A stretch of DNA of 25,976 nucleotides from Alphaproteobacteria bacterium UBA2784 (GTDB taxonomy: Bacteria > Pseudomonadota > Alphaproteobacteria > Micropepsales > Micropepsaceae). Every line of letters starts with the position of its first letter. Within the stretch, counting starts at the first letter, position 1. The position numbers and the translations under genes were made by a program. The stretch covers positions 34,365-60,340 of the forward strand of contig DEIC01000048.1 in assembly GCA_002352285.1 (NCBI GenBank). Direction: 5' to 3'. The notes under the pieces are model-generated. The model made no database searches, was not told where the DNA came from, and saw nothing but the letters and a program-made list of their open reading frames with translations. Below, one piece after another: positions 7,612 through 15,081 of this stretch.

Positions 7612-7630
7612 TACCGTTATAATGACGGTA
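7612..7630. promoter_or_regulatory. Palindrome in the divergent promoter region, probable regulator site
   Basis: TACCGT (7612-7617) and ACGGTA (7625-7630) form an inverted repeat with a 7-base spacer whose first six bases are TATAAT (7618-7623), a perfect -10 hexamer on the plus strand. The site lies 13 bases upstream of the lrp ATG and about 100 bases before the first gene of the divergent operon. Binding by the Lrp-type protein would autorepress it; this is inference. Confidence 0.55.
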
Positions 7631-7728
7631 ATTTACCCTAGTTCCGGCGGTTTGACGACTACAAATCGGCGGTAAGGCTCCCTAAGGTGCCGCGCAACTT
7701 CCGGCCCCTTCAGCGCAAAGAGACCCCC

Positions 7729-8808
7729 ATGAAAAAGATCATGCTCACCGGCGGCGGCAAAATCGGCGTCGCCATTGCCGAACTTCTTGGCTCGACCGGC
7801 GATTATGCCATCACGGTGGTTGACCGCGACGGGCAGAGCCTGGAGCGCATGCCGCGCAAGAATGTCAGCCTGATGCAGCTTGATCTGTCGGACGGCGCGG
7901 CGCTGACCAACGCCATGAAGGGCCACGACATGGTGGCCAGCGCAGTCCCCTATGTGCTGACGCCGGTGATTGCGACTGCTGCAAAGAATGCGGGCGCCCA
8001 TTATTTCGATCTGACGGAAGACGTGGAATCGACCCGCGTCGTCAAGCAGCTGGCCGACGGCGCAAACACCGCGTTCGTGCCGCAGTGTGGTCTTGCGCCC
8101 GGCTATATCTCGATTGTGGCGCATGACATGGCGCAGAAATTCACGTCGCTGCGTGATGTGAACATGCGCGTCGGCGCGCTGCCGGTGTTCCCGACCAATG
8201 CGCTGAAATACAATCTCACCTGGTCCACCGACGGCCTCATCAACGAGTACTGCAATCCGTGCGAGGCGATCCGCGACGGGCACATGATGGAAGTGCCCGC
8301 GCTTGAGGAGCTGGAAGCCTTCTCGCTCGACGGCATTGCCTATGAGGCGTTCAATACGTCGGGCGGCCTTGGCACGCTGTGCGAGACGCTGGCGGGCAAG
8401 GTTGAGAACCTCAACTACAAGACCGTGCGCTATCCCGGCCACCGCGACATCGTGAAGATGCTGGTGCGCGATCTGCGTCTGGCCAGCCGCCGCGACATCC
8501 TGAAGGACGTGCTGGAGACCGCCATTCCGATCACCTATCAGGACGTGGTGCTGATCTTCGTCACCGTCTCGGGCGAGATGGAAGGCCGCCTCACGCAGGA
8601 AAGCTATGCCAAGAAGGTCTATAGCCAGACCGTGAATGGCAAGCTGATGAGCGCGATCCAGATCACCACGGCGGCGGGCATCTGCACCATGGTTGACCTG
8701 ATGGCCGAGGGCAAGCTGCCGTCGCGCGGGTTCGTGCGGCAGGAGCAGGCGAAACTTTCGGACTTCCTCAACAACCGCTTTGGGCGCTATTACGCACGCG
8801 GTCACTGA
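7729..8808 (+). CDS. Lysine 6-dehydrogenase / saccharopine dehydrogenase family protein
   Basis: A 359-residue NAD(P)-dependent enzyme with an N-terminal Rossmann fold (KKIMLTGGGKIG, glycine motif at 8-13) and the saccharopine-dehydrogenase C-terminal fold. Segments such as CGLAPGYISIV, EAFNTSGGLGTL and YKTVRYPGHRD are those shared with lysine 6-dehydrogenase (EC 1.4.1.18, about 385 residues) and with saccharopine dehydrogenase (glutamate-forming). Both produce 2-aminoadipate 6-semialdehyde, or its cyclic form piperideine-6-carboxylate. No lysine-ketoglutarate reductase gene is visible nearby, which favours direct lysine 6-dehydrogenation. The ATG at 7729 has AAAGAG upstream; a GTG at 7687 is in frame but less likely. 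It is first in an operon with a TPP enzyme and an ALDH7 dehydrogenase that would oxidise the semialdehyde. Confidence 0.82.
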   Translation: MKKIMLTGGGKIGVAIAELLGSTGDYAITVVDRDGQSLERMPRKNVSLMQLDLSDGAALTNAMKGHDMVASAVPYVLTPVIATAAKNAGAHYFDLTEDVESTRVVKQLADGANTAFVPQCGLAPGYISIVAHDMAQKFTSLRDVNMRVGALPVFPTNALKYNLTWSTDGLINEYCNPCEAIRDGHMMEVPALEELEAFSLDGIAYEAFNTSGGLGTLCETLAGKVENLNYKTVRYPGHRDIVKMLVRDLRLASRRDILKDVLETAIPITYQDVVLIFVTVSGEMEGRLTQESYAKKVYSQTVNGKLMSAIQITTAAGICTMVDLMAEGKLPSRGFVRQEQAKLSDFLNNRFGRYYARGH

Positions 8809-8829
8809 CGCGAAGGCGGAGTACATCTT

Positions 8830-10497
8830 ATGGCGAAGCGCACGGGTGCACAGCATCTGGTGGAGGCGCTGCGGCGCAATGGCGCCGATATGGCGTTCTG
8901 CGTGCCGGGTGAAAGCTATCTGGCGGTGCTTGATGCGCTGCACGACCATGAAGATGCGATCCGCCTCATCACCTGCCGGCAGGAGGGCGGGGCCGCCAAC
9001 ATGGCAGAGGCCTATGGCAAGCTGACGGGGCGGCCTGGCATCTGCATGGTAACGCGCGGGCCGGGGGCAACCAACGCCTCCATCGGCGTGCATACGGCGT
9101 TTCAGGATTCCACGCCGATGATCCTTTTCATCGGGCAGGTGGCGAAGGGCGACATCGAGCGCGAAGCGTTTCAGGAAATCGACTACCGCCGCATGTTCGG
9201 CCAGATGGCGAAATGGGTGGCGCAGATTGATGATGCGGCGCGCGTGCCGGAGTTTGTGAACCGCGCCTTTGCCACCGCCATGTCGGGCAGGCCCGGCCCG
9301 GTGGTGCTGGCGCTGCCCGAGGACATGCTGGTGGAGGCGGCGGAAGCCGCTGATCTTGCACCTTCCGCGCGCAGCGAGGGTGCACCCGCGCCGGAAGCGA
9401 TGGATCAACTGGCCTCTATGCTGGCGGCGGCGCAGCGCCCGATGCTGATGCTGGGCGGTGGCGGCTGGACGCGCGAAGCGTCTGACAATTTTCGTGCGAT
9501 TGCCGAGCATTTTGACCTGCCGGTCATCACTTCGTTCCGTGCCAAAGACAGACTCGACAACGCGCATCCCAATTATGTTGGTGACATGGGCATTGGCGCG
9601 GACCCTGCGCTCGTCAAGCGGATACAGGAATGTGATCTTCTGATTGTTGCGGGCCCGCGTCTGGGCGAGATGACAACAGGCGGCTATGCCCGCCTTGCGG
9701 TGCCGCGCATGGGGCCAAAGCTGGTGCATGTTCATCCGGGTGCGGAGGAACTGAACCGCGTCTATCAGGCGGATCTTGCCATCAATGCGGGCGTTACGTC
9801 ATTCTCGCGCGCGCTTATGCGTTTGCAGCCGCCCAAAGACATTGCCTGGCGTGCATGGCGCAAGGATGCGCGCGCGGCCTATGAGACCTTCATCCAGCCG
9901 GTAACGCCGCCGGGCAGCGTGAACCCGTCAAAGATTTTTGCATGGCTGAATGAGCGCATCGGCAAGGATGCGATCATCACCAATGGCGCGGGCAATTATG
10001 CGGGTTGGGCGCACCGCTTTTTCCTGCATCGCCAGTTCCCTTCACAGATCGCGCCAACCAGCGGGGCGATGGGATATGGCGTGCCAGCCGCGATTGCCGC
10101 CAAACTTGTGCATCCCGAAAGGCCGGTGGTGGCGCTGGCGGGCGATGGCTGCTTTCTGATGAACGGGCAGGAGCTGGCGACTGCACGGCAATACAACGTG
10201 CCGGTGATCTTTCTCGTCTTCAACAACGGCATGTACGGCACGATCCGCATGCATCAGGAAACGCATTTCCCGGCGCGCAAAATTGCAACCGATCTCGTCA
10301 ATCCTGATTTCGCGGCACTGGCGCGCGCTTATGGCATTTCCGGCGTCCGGGTAGAACGCACGGAAGATTTTGCGCCTGCATTTGAAGCGGCGCTGGCCTC
10401 GAACGTCCCCGCCCTGATTGAACTGACGATTGATCCCGAGGCGATCACGCCCACCACAACCCTTTCAGCCATCCGCAAGAAGGCGCAATCCACATGA
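8830..10497 (+). CDS. Acetolactate synthase-like thiamine-diphosphate enzyme
   Basis: A 555-residue protein with the three-domain layout of acetohydroxyacid synthase and related decarboxylases. The N-terminal pyrimidine domain has VPGESYL (25-31) and the activating glutamate in CRQEGGA (E52). A central Rossmann-like domain spans about 190-330. The C-terminal PP domain has the TPP motif GDGCFLMNGQE...FNN at 438-466. The true AHAS catalytic subunit usually has a small IlvH partner, which is absent here. The gene sits between a lysine/saccharopine dehydrogenase and an ALDH7 gene, 21 bases after the former and overlapping the latter by 4 bases. The substrate is unknown; a 2-oxo acid from lysine catabolism, such as 2-oxoadipate, is a reasonable guess from context only. 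Confidence 0.85.
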   Translation: MAKRTGAQHLVEALRRNGADMAFCVPGESYLAVLDALHDHEDAIRLITCRQEGGAANMAEAYGKLTGRPGICMVTRGPGATNASIGVHTAFQDSTPMILFIGQVAKGDIEREAFQEIDYRRMFGQMAKWVAQIDDAARVPEFVNRAFATAMSGRPGPVVLALPEDMLVEAAEAADLAPSARSEGAPAPEAMDQLASMLAAAQRPMLMLGGGGWTREASDNFRAIAEHFDLPVITSFRAKDRLDNAHPNYVGDMGIGADPALVKRIQECDLLIVAGPRLGEMTTGGYARLAVPRMGPKLVHVHPGAEELNRVYQADLAINAGVTSFSRALMRLQPPKDIAWRAWRKDARAAYETFIQPVTPPGSVNPSKIFAWLNERIGKDAIITNGAGNYAGWAHRFFLHRQFPSQIAPTSGAMGYGVPAAIAAKLVHPERPVVALAGDGCFLMNGQELATARQYNVPVIFLVFNNGMYGTIRMHQETHFPARKIATDLVNPDFAALARAYGISGVRVERTEDFAPAFEAALASNVPALIELTIDPEAITPTTTLSAIRKKAQST

Positions 10498-11996
10498 GCA
10501 CGCTCTCGAAGGAAAAGATTTTTTCGGCGTTGGGCCTTTCGGTCACGTCTGGCGATCATGGCGTGCGCTCGCCGATTGACGGGCGGGAGATCGGGCGTGT
10601 GACCTATGACACGGCTGCCCAGATCGAAGCGAAGATCGCGCGCGCAGAGAAGGCGTTCCGCGCCTGGCGCAATGTGCCGGCGCCGCGCCGGGGTGAGCTG
10701 GTGCGCCTGTTCGGCGAGGAGTTGCGCGCCAACAAAGAGGCGCTGGGCGGCCTTGTGACGCTGGAGGCGGGCAAGATTTTGCAGGAGGGGCTCGGCGAAG
10801 TTCAGGAGATGATCGACATCTGCGACTTCGCGGTTGGTCTTTCGCGCCAGTTGTATGGATTGACGATAGCCTCGGAACGCCCCGGCCATCGCATGACGGA
10901 AACCTGGCATCCGCTGGGACCGGTTGCGATCATCACCGCTTTCAATTTTCCCGTTGCCGTATGGGCGTGGAATGCGGCGCTGGCGCTGGTATGCGGCGAC
11001 AGCACGATCTGGAAGCCATCTGAAAAGACGCCGCTGACCGCCATTGCCGTGCTCAATCTCTTTGCGCGTGCGGTCAAGCGCTTTGGCGATGCGCCAGAGG
11101 GGCTTGCCGAACTGGTGCTGGGTGAGCGCGCGACGGGTGAGGCGCTGTGCCGTGATGCGCGCATTCCGTTGGTCAGCGCCACGGGTTCCACGCGCATGGG
11201 CCGCGCCATTGGCCCGGTGGTCGCGGAACGCTTTGGCCGCACGCTGCTTGAACTTGGCGGCAATAACGCGATGATTGTCGCGCAATCGGCTGATCTCAGC
11301 CTTGCAGAACGCGCGATCCTCTTTGCGGCGGTTGGCACGGCGGGTCAGCGTTGCACCACGCTGCGCCGCCTGATCGTGCATCGCTCGGTCTATGACCAGC
11401 TGGTGCCGCGGTTGAAGGCGCTGTTTGGCCGCGTGCGCATCGGCAATCCGCTGGAGCAGGGCACGTTGGTGGGGCCGCTGATCGACAAGGCCTCGTTCGA
11501 TGCGATGCAGCGCGCGTTGCAGCAAGCCAAGGCCGAGGGCGGAATCGTGACGGGCGGTCAGCGCGTCAACGAGGCAGCAGGGGCCGACGCCTATTACGTG
11601 CAGCCCGCCATCGTGGAAATGAAGACGCAAAGCGCCATTGTGTGCCACGAGACCTTTGCGCCGATCCTCTATGTTCTCGCCTATGACAATTACGACGACG
11701 CCGTGGCGCTGCAGAACGCCGTGCCGCAGGGTTTGTCGAGCTGCATCTTCACGCGCGATCTGCAGGAAGCCGAACGCTTCCTCGCCGCTTCGGGCAGTGA
11801 TTGTGGCATCGCCAATGTGAATATCGGCCCGTCGGGCGCCGAGATTGGCGGGGCGTTCGGCGGCGAAAAGGAAACCGGTGGCGGACGTGAGTCCGGGTCG
11901 GACAGCTGGCGGGCTTATATGCGCCGCCAGACGGCAACGGTGAACTATTCGAACGCGCTGCCGCTGGCCCAGGGCATCAAGTTCGACGCTGATTGA
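10494..11996 (+). CDS. ALDH7-family aldehyde dehydrogenase, probable aminoadipate-semialdehyde dehydrogenase
   Basis: A 500-residue NAD(P)-dependent aldehyde dehydrogenase. The general base glutamate lies in LLELGGNN (E253) and the nucleophilic cysteine in GQRCTTLRR (C287), with the family spacing of 34 residues. PVAVWAWNAALAL, WKPSEKTPLTA and GGGRESGSDSWRAYMRRQT are typical of the ALDH7/antiquitin group, which oxidises 2-aminoadipate 6-semialdehyde (piperideine-6-carboxylate) to 2-aminoadipate. This is the expected step after the first gene of the operon. The start ATG overlaps the preceding stop (ATGA, 10494-10497). An 11-base tandem duplication spans its stop codon. The substrate assignment combines family resemblance with context. 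Confidence 0.88.
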   Translation: MSTLSKEKIFSALGLSVTSGDHGVRSPIDGREIGRVTYDTAAQIEAKIARAEKAFRAWRNVPAPRRGELVRLFGEELRANKEALGGLVTLEAGKILQEGLGEVQEMIDICDFAVGLSRQLYGLTIASERPGHRMTETWHPLGPVAIITAFNFPVAVWAWNAALALVCGDSTIWKPSEKTPLTAIAVLNLFARAVKRFGDAPEGLAELVLGERATGEALCRDARIPLVSATGSTRMGRAIGPVVAERFGRTLLELGGNNAMIVAQSADLSLAERAILFAAVGTAGQRCTTLRRLIVHRSVYDQLVPRLKALFGRVRIGNPLEQGTLVGPLIDKASFDAMQRALQQAKAEGGIVTGGQRVNEAAGADAYYVQPAIVEMKTQSAIVCHETFAPILYVLAYDNYDDAVALQNAVPQGLSSCIFTRDLQEAERFLAASGSDCGIANVNIGPSGAEIGGAFGGEKETGGGRESGSDSWRAYMRRQTATVNYSNALPLAQGIKFDAD

Positions 11997-12095
11997 GGGC
12001 TGATTGAGGCGGCATTAACCGCATCTTCACCATGCGCTCAATTCCGGGCGCGCGCTTGTGTATTCTGCGCATGGTGTTCCCAAGGGATGCGTGTC

Positions 12096-12248
12096 ATGCC
12101 CTTTTCGTTTGCCCGATTGGGCGGCATAGCCGTCTGCGCGATTGTGGTGCTTGGCCTTGATGCGAGCCCGATGCTGGCAACGGCTCTGGGCGTGCTTGCA
12201 GGCGCGGTCGCGACCTATGCGCTGGCGCGGGCGGGGCTTGATGGCTGA
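12096..12248 (+). CDS. Small two-helix membrane protein, hypothetical
   Basis: A 50-residue reading frame starts at an ATG preceded by AAGGGA (12082-12087) and stops 2 bases before the convergent motA stop. It has two hydrophobic stretches, about residues 5-21 (FARLGGIAVCAIVVLGL) and 26-45 (MLATALGVLAGAVATYALAR), joined by a short DASP turn, consistent with a helical hairpin in the inner membrane. Third codon positions are rich in G and C, as in the neighbouring genes. I do not recognise a family. It could be a chance frame, but the ribosome binding site, hydrophobic pattern and exact fit in the gap favour a real gene. Confidence 0.5.
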   Translation: MPFSFARLGGIAVCAIVVLGLDASPMLATALGVLAGAVATYALARAGLDG

Positions 12249-12250
12249 GA

Positions 12251-13120
12251 TTACGCCTCGGCGGGCGTTGCCTTGATGGCTTCTTCGAGCTGCACAAAGC
12301 TGGGCTGGTAGTGGCTCGGCACGCTGCCGCGGCCGATTTCCACCGACACTTGCGCCGAGTTGCCATGCAGATGGGCAACCATCACGTCGCGGATGACGTG
12401 ATAGAACTGCGCTTCTTCGTCATAGATGGCCTTGAGGCGCGCGGCGAACGGGCCGATGAAGCCATAGGCGAGAAACACGCCAAGGAACGTACCGACAAGT
12501 GCGCCGCCGATCATGCCGCCCAGCACTTCGGGCGGTTCGGTGATGGCGCCCATTGTCTTGATGATGCCGAGCACGGCGGCAACGATGCCCAGCGCGGGCA
12601 GGCCGTCGGCCATGGTCTGCATGGCGTGGGCAGGGTCTGACGCCTCGTGATGGTGCTTCTCGAGGAGCTTTTCCATAGCGCTTTCAACCTGGTGCGGGTC
12701 TTCAAGGCTCATGGTCATCATGCGCAGCGTGTCGCAGATGAAGTCGATGGCGAAGTGGTCGTGCAGGATGGCGGGATAGCGCTTGAAGATGCCGCTTTCG
12801 CCGGGATTTTCGATGTGCTGCTCAAGCGCGATCAGACCCTTGGTCTTCATCGTCTTGGTGAGCAGGAAGAGAAGGCAGAGCAGATCGCGGTAATCCTGCG
12901 GCTTCCACTTCGGACCCTTCATGATCTTGCCGAAGTCGCCCAGCGTGCGCTTGATCGAATGGCCCGAGCCCGAGATCAGGAACGCGCCCGCTGCGGCGCC
13001 GCCGATCATCATCAACTCGAAGGGCAGGGAGTGAAGAATGACTTCGAAATGGCCGCCCGCGGCCACGAAGCCGCCGAACACCATGGCAAACACGACAACG
13101 ATACCGCCAATTTGCAGCAT
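12251..13120 (-). CDS. motA: Flagellar motor stator protein MotA
   Basis: MotA forms with MotB the proton channel that drives the flagellar rotor. The 289-residue protein starts like other MotA (MLQIGGIVVVFAMVFGGFVAAGG), with membrane segments at about 2-20 and 33-52, a large cytoplasmic loop, and two further membrane helices at about 170-225. The conserved prolines appear in DGLPALGIV and GFIGPFA, corresponding to the E. coli Pro173 and Pro222 regions. The loop contains the LLFLLTKTMKTKGLIALEQHIE-type rotor-contact helix. The start has GGGAG only at a long spacing of about 12 bases. No motB is adjacent, so its partner must be elsewhere in the genome. Flagellar genes at the left edge and the flagellin-like gene upstream agree with a flagellate organism. 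Confidence 0.93.
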   Translation of the reverse strand: MLQIGGIVVVFAMVFGGFVAAGGHFEVILHSLPFELMMIGGAAAGAFLISGSGHSIKRTLGDFGKIMKGPKWKPQDYRDLLCLLFLLTKTMKTKGLIALEQHIENPGESGIFKRYPAILHDHFAIDFICDTLRMMTMSLEDPHQVESAMEKLLEKHHHEASDPAHAMQTMADGLPALGIVAAVLGIIKTMGAITEPPEVLGGMIGGALVGTFLGVFLAYGFIGPFAARLKAIYDEEAQFYHVIRDVMVAHLHGNSAQVSVEIGRGSVPSHYQPSFVQLEEAIKATPAEA

Positions 13121-13207
13121 GGCTGGCTGAAACTCCCGCGTCTCAATGTACGCGGCAGTATCTGTTGCGAACCTTTAAGGATGCCTGACCGCAACCTTGA
13201 TGAATTC

Positions 13208-13714
13208 TTAACGCGCAAAGCGGGCGCGGGCGGCTGAAACGTAGTCACGCGACTCGGCGCGGCCATTCAGCTCGTCGGCCCAGCGGCGGAAGCGCTTTTC
13301 CATGCGGGCTGGCTCGACCCCCAGCTGTACCATGGCAACGCCCGCATTCACGCTCTCGCCATAATACGCAATCAGGCCATGGCTGAGACGAAAACGCGAG
13401 ATGCCGTCAATCAACACACGCTTACCTTGATAGGCCGGAATCTTTGAAACAAAGGTGGACAGCGAGCGGGCATAGCCCCATTCGCCATTGGTGACCGGAT
13501 CAAAGAAGCGCCAGTCATAGTCGCCCGCATCGCGCCAGAAGAGGTTCTGGAGCATGTCGATGATCGCGGTGCGGCCCTGATGCGGACCATAGATATAGTC
13601 GTCATAGACGGCATCCGGCGTGAAGCAGGCGGCAAAGCCATCAGCATCGCCTTCCGATGCACAATTGCCCAGCCGCGCGAGCAGGGCGGCAAAGCCCGCC
13701 TGATCCAGTCTCAT
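13208..13714 (-). CDS. NTF2/SnoaL-like domain protein
   Basis: A 168-residue protein with the cone-shaped alpha+beta NTF2-like pattern: an N-terminal helix (LARLGNCASEGDADGFAACF), the CFTPDAVYDDYIYGPHQGR strand-turn, and later strands with DYDWRFFDPVT and RFRLSHGLIAYYGE. Such proteins are small-molecule-binding or isomerase-like domains, including ketosteroid isomerase and SnoaL relatives; the reaction cannot be told from sequence. The ribosome binding region GGGGGAAAGA precedes the ATG. It lies on the same strand between motA and the flagellin-like gene, with gaps of about 75-90 bases, so cotranscription is possible but not evident. Confidence 0.72.
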   Translation of the reverse strand: MRLDQAGFAALLARLGNCASEGDADGFAACFTPDAVYDDYIYGPHQGRTAIIDMLQNLFWRDAGDYDWRFFDPVTNGEWGYARSLSTFVSKIPAYQGKRVLIDGISRFRLSHGLIAYYGESVNAGVAMVQLGVEPARMEKRFRRWADELNGRAESRDYVSAARARFAR

Positions 13715-13787
13715 CGCTCTTTCCCCCAGCCCGGTTTCCGTCAGATGCCGGGCGACAAACTAGCCGCCACGGCATCCGGCGCAAGGC

Positions 13788-14477
13788 CTATGCCGCCTCG
13801 GCGCCAGGATCGGCCTCGGGAAGGGCGCCCACCAGTACCGCGCTGTCATCGAGAAAGACGGCCGCAGCGCGGTCCACGCGGGTCAGCGCGTTCTCGAGTG
13901 CGCGCCGCACAGCGGCAATCTCAGCTGATGTGGTGAATTCTTCCGTGACCTCCGGCAGATCGAAACCCTTCGGGCCATTTGTCAGATCAACCGCACGCAC
14001 GGCATGGCGCGCCTTTCCGGCGCGGTCGAGGGCAATCTCCAGAATGGTGCGCGAGCCGTTGGCAAGATTGACGCTGCCAAAACCGGCAAGCTCGGCAGCA
14101 CGGTTTACGCCTTCTCGCAGGGCGCCATAGCGCTCTGCCAGCAAGGCGCGCTGGGAAAGATCGGGAATGGTTGCGGCATCCTCGGCCAGATCCAGCGCCT
14201 CTTTCAGAATGGCGCGCACAGTGTCAGAGGCGAGCAGTGCGTTCTCGATGGCCGAAAGACCGTCGGCCACCGCTTCCTGCACCTCGAGATCAAGGGCGGC
14301 AATGCGGCTGGAGGCGCGCGCAACACGTTGCAGGCTGGGTGGCGGCTCGCCGGATGGCTCGGCGCGCCAGACAACTTCTGTCTTGCGTGCGAAGAACCAG
14401 TCGAGGAACCTTGTCCAGGCTGTCGGTCCCTGGGCCACATGGCCCTGTCCGGCGGCGGTGAGCGCGTTCTGCCCCAT
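13788..14477 (-). CDS. Flagellin-like protein lacking the terminal assembly segments
   Basis: A 229-residue protein of largely helical sequence. Residues about 70-145 follow the flagellin D1 pattern: a helix with GLSAIENALLASDTVRAIL, a second helix with LAERYGALREGVNRAAELAG, then FGSVNLANG (133-141), equivalent to the FNGVNLLNG turn of flagellins. Residues 181-216 (FTTSAEIAAVRRALENAL...) resemble the returning C-terminal D1 helix. The conserved N-terminal start (S-I-N-T-N) and C-terminal D0 helix of true flagellins are absent. They are replaced by a 55-residue proline/tryptophan-containing N-terminus and a short acidic tail, so it probably cannot polymerise as a normal filament subunit. GGGAGAAG precedes the ATG. 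The neighbour motA supports a motility link. The homology is judged by eye. Confidence 0.62.
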   Translation of the reverse strand: MGQNALTAAGQGHVAQGPTAWTRFLDWFFARKTEVVWRAEPSGEPPPSLQRVARASSRIAALDLEVQEAVADGLSAIENALLASDTVRAILKEALDLAEDAATIPDLSQRALLAERYGALREGVNRAAELAGFGSVNLANGSRTILEIALDRAGKARHAVRAVDLTNGPKGFDLPEVTEEFTTSAEIAAVRRALENALTRVDRAAAVFLDDSAVLVGALPEADPGAEAA

Positions 14478-14599
14478 GTGCTTCTCCCGTCAAAATGCGG
14501 TCATCTCCTTCGTGTCAGACTAGGGGTGAGGTGTTAGGGGGCGTTTTCGCTGCGTCTGCCCATTTGATTCAAATTCGTTTCAAACGCGCATGGATCATC

Positions 14600-15070
14600 A
14601 TGAACAAGTTTGCCGCCAAAGGCTTGACCCTCTTCCACCAGATGGTGCGCAAAGCGCGCGCCATCCGCGCCAATTTTGCGATTGGTGTGCATGGCATTGT
14701 GGTGAACGCTGCAGGCCATGTGCTTCTGGTGCGCCATACCTATATCGAAGGCTGGTATCTGCCCGGCGGCGGCGTGAAGCGGCGCGAGACGCTGGAGGCC
14801 GGGCTGCGGCGGGAATTGCGCGAAGAAGTGGGCGTCACTTTTGAGGGCGCGCCGGAGCTTTTCGGCACCTATTCGCATCTGGCCGATGGGCGCTCACTGC
14901 ATGTTACACTGTTTGTGGTACGCCGGTTTGAGATGAACCCCAAACCGAATGCCGAGATCGCAGCCTGGGGCTTTTATGCGCCGGACGCACTGCCCGCCGG
15001 CACATCCGCACCCGTGCGCCGCCGGATCGCCGAGTTTACCGGCAAGGCATCGCGCGCGCTGGTGTGGTGA
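14600..15070 (+). CDS. NUDIX hydrolase
   Basis: A 156-residue pyrophosphohydrolase acting on a nucleoside-diphosphate-linked compound. It has a textbook NUDIX box at residues 57-79: G, five residues, E63, seven residues, then RELREEVGV, with the divalent-metal-binding glutamates in place. The preceding strand GWYLPGGG is also typical. The ATG at 14600 is preferred over an upstream in-frame ATG at 14495 because family members begin shortly before the GIVVN strand. No strong ribosome binding site is visible. The substrate is unknown. It is divergent from the flagellin-like gene and 11 bases upstream of an XRE-type gene. Confidence 0.88.
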   Translation: MNKFAAKGLTLFHQMVRKARAIRANFAIGVHGIVVNAAGHVLLVRHTYIEGWYLPGGGVKRRETLEAGLRRELREEVGVTFEGAPELFGTYSHLADGRSLHVTLFVVRRFEMNPKPNAEIAAWGFYAPDALPAGTSAPVRRRIAEFTGKASRALVW

Positions 15071-15081
15071 GGGGGGGGGAC

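Noticed and set aside
7633..9735. Long minus-strand open frame of 700 codons opposite the lysine-type operon.
   Set aside because: It is antisense to two genes with clear conserved motifs, its translation is rich in His, Arg and Gln, and it has no recognisable domain. GC-rich coding DNA often leaves such open antisense frames.
10329..11648. Minus-strand open frame of 439 codons opposite the ALDH7 gene.
   Set aside because: Antisense shadow with His/Arg-rich composition and no motif, while the plus-strand gene has its catalytic Glu and Cys.
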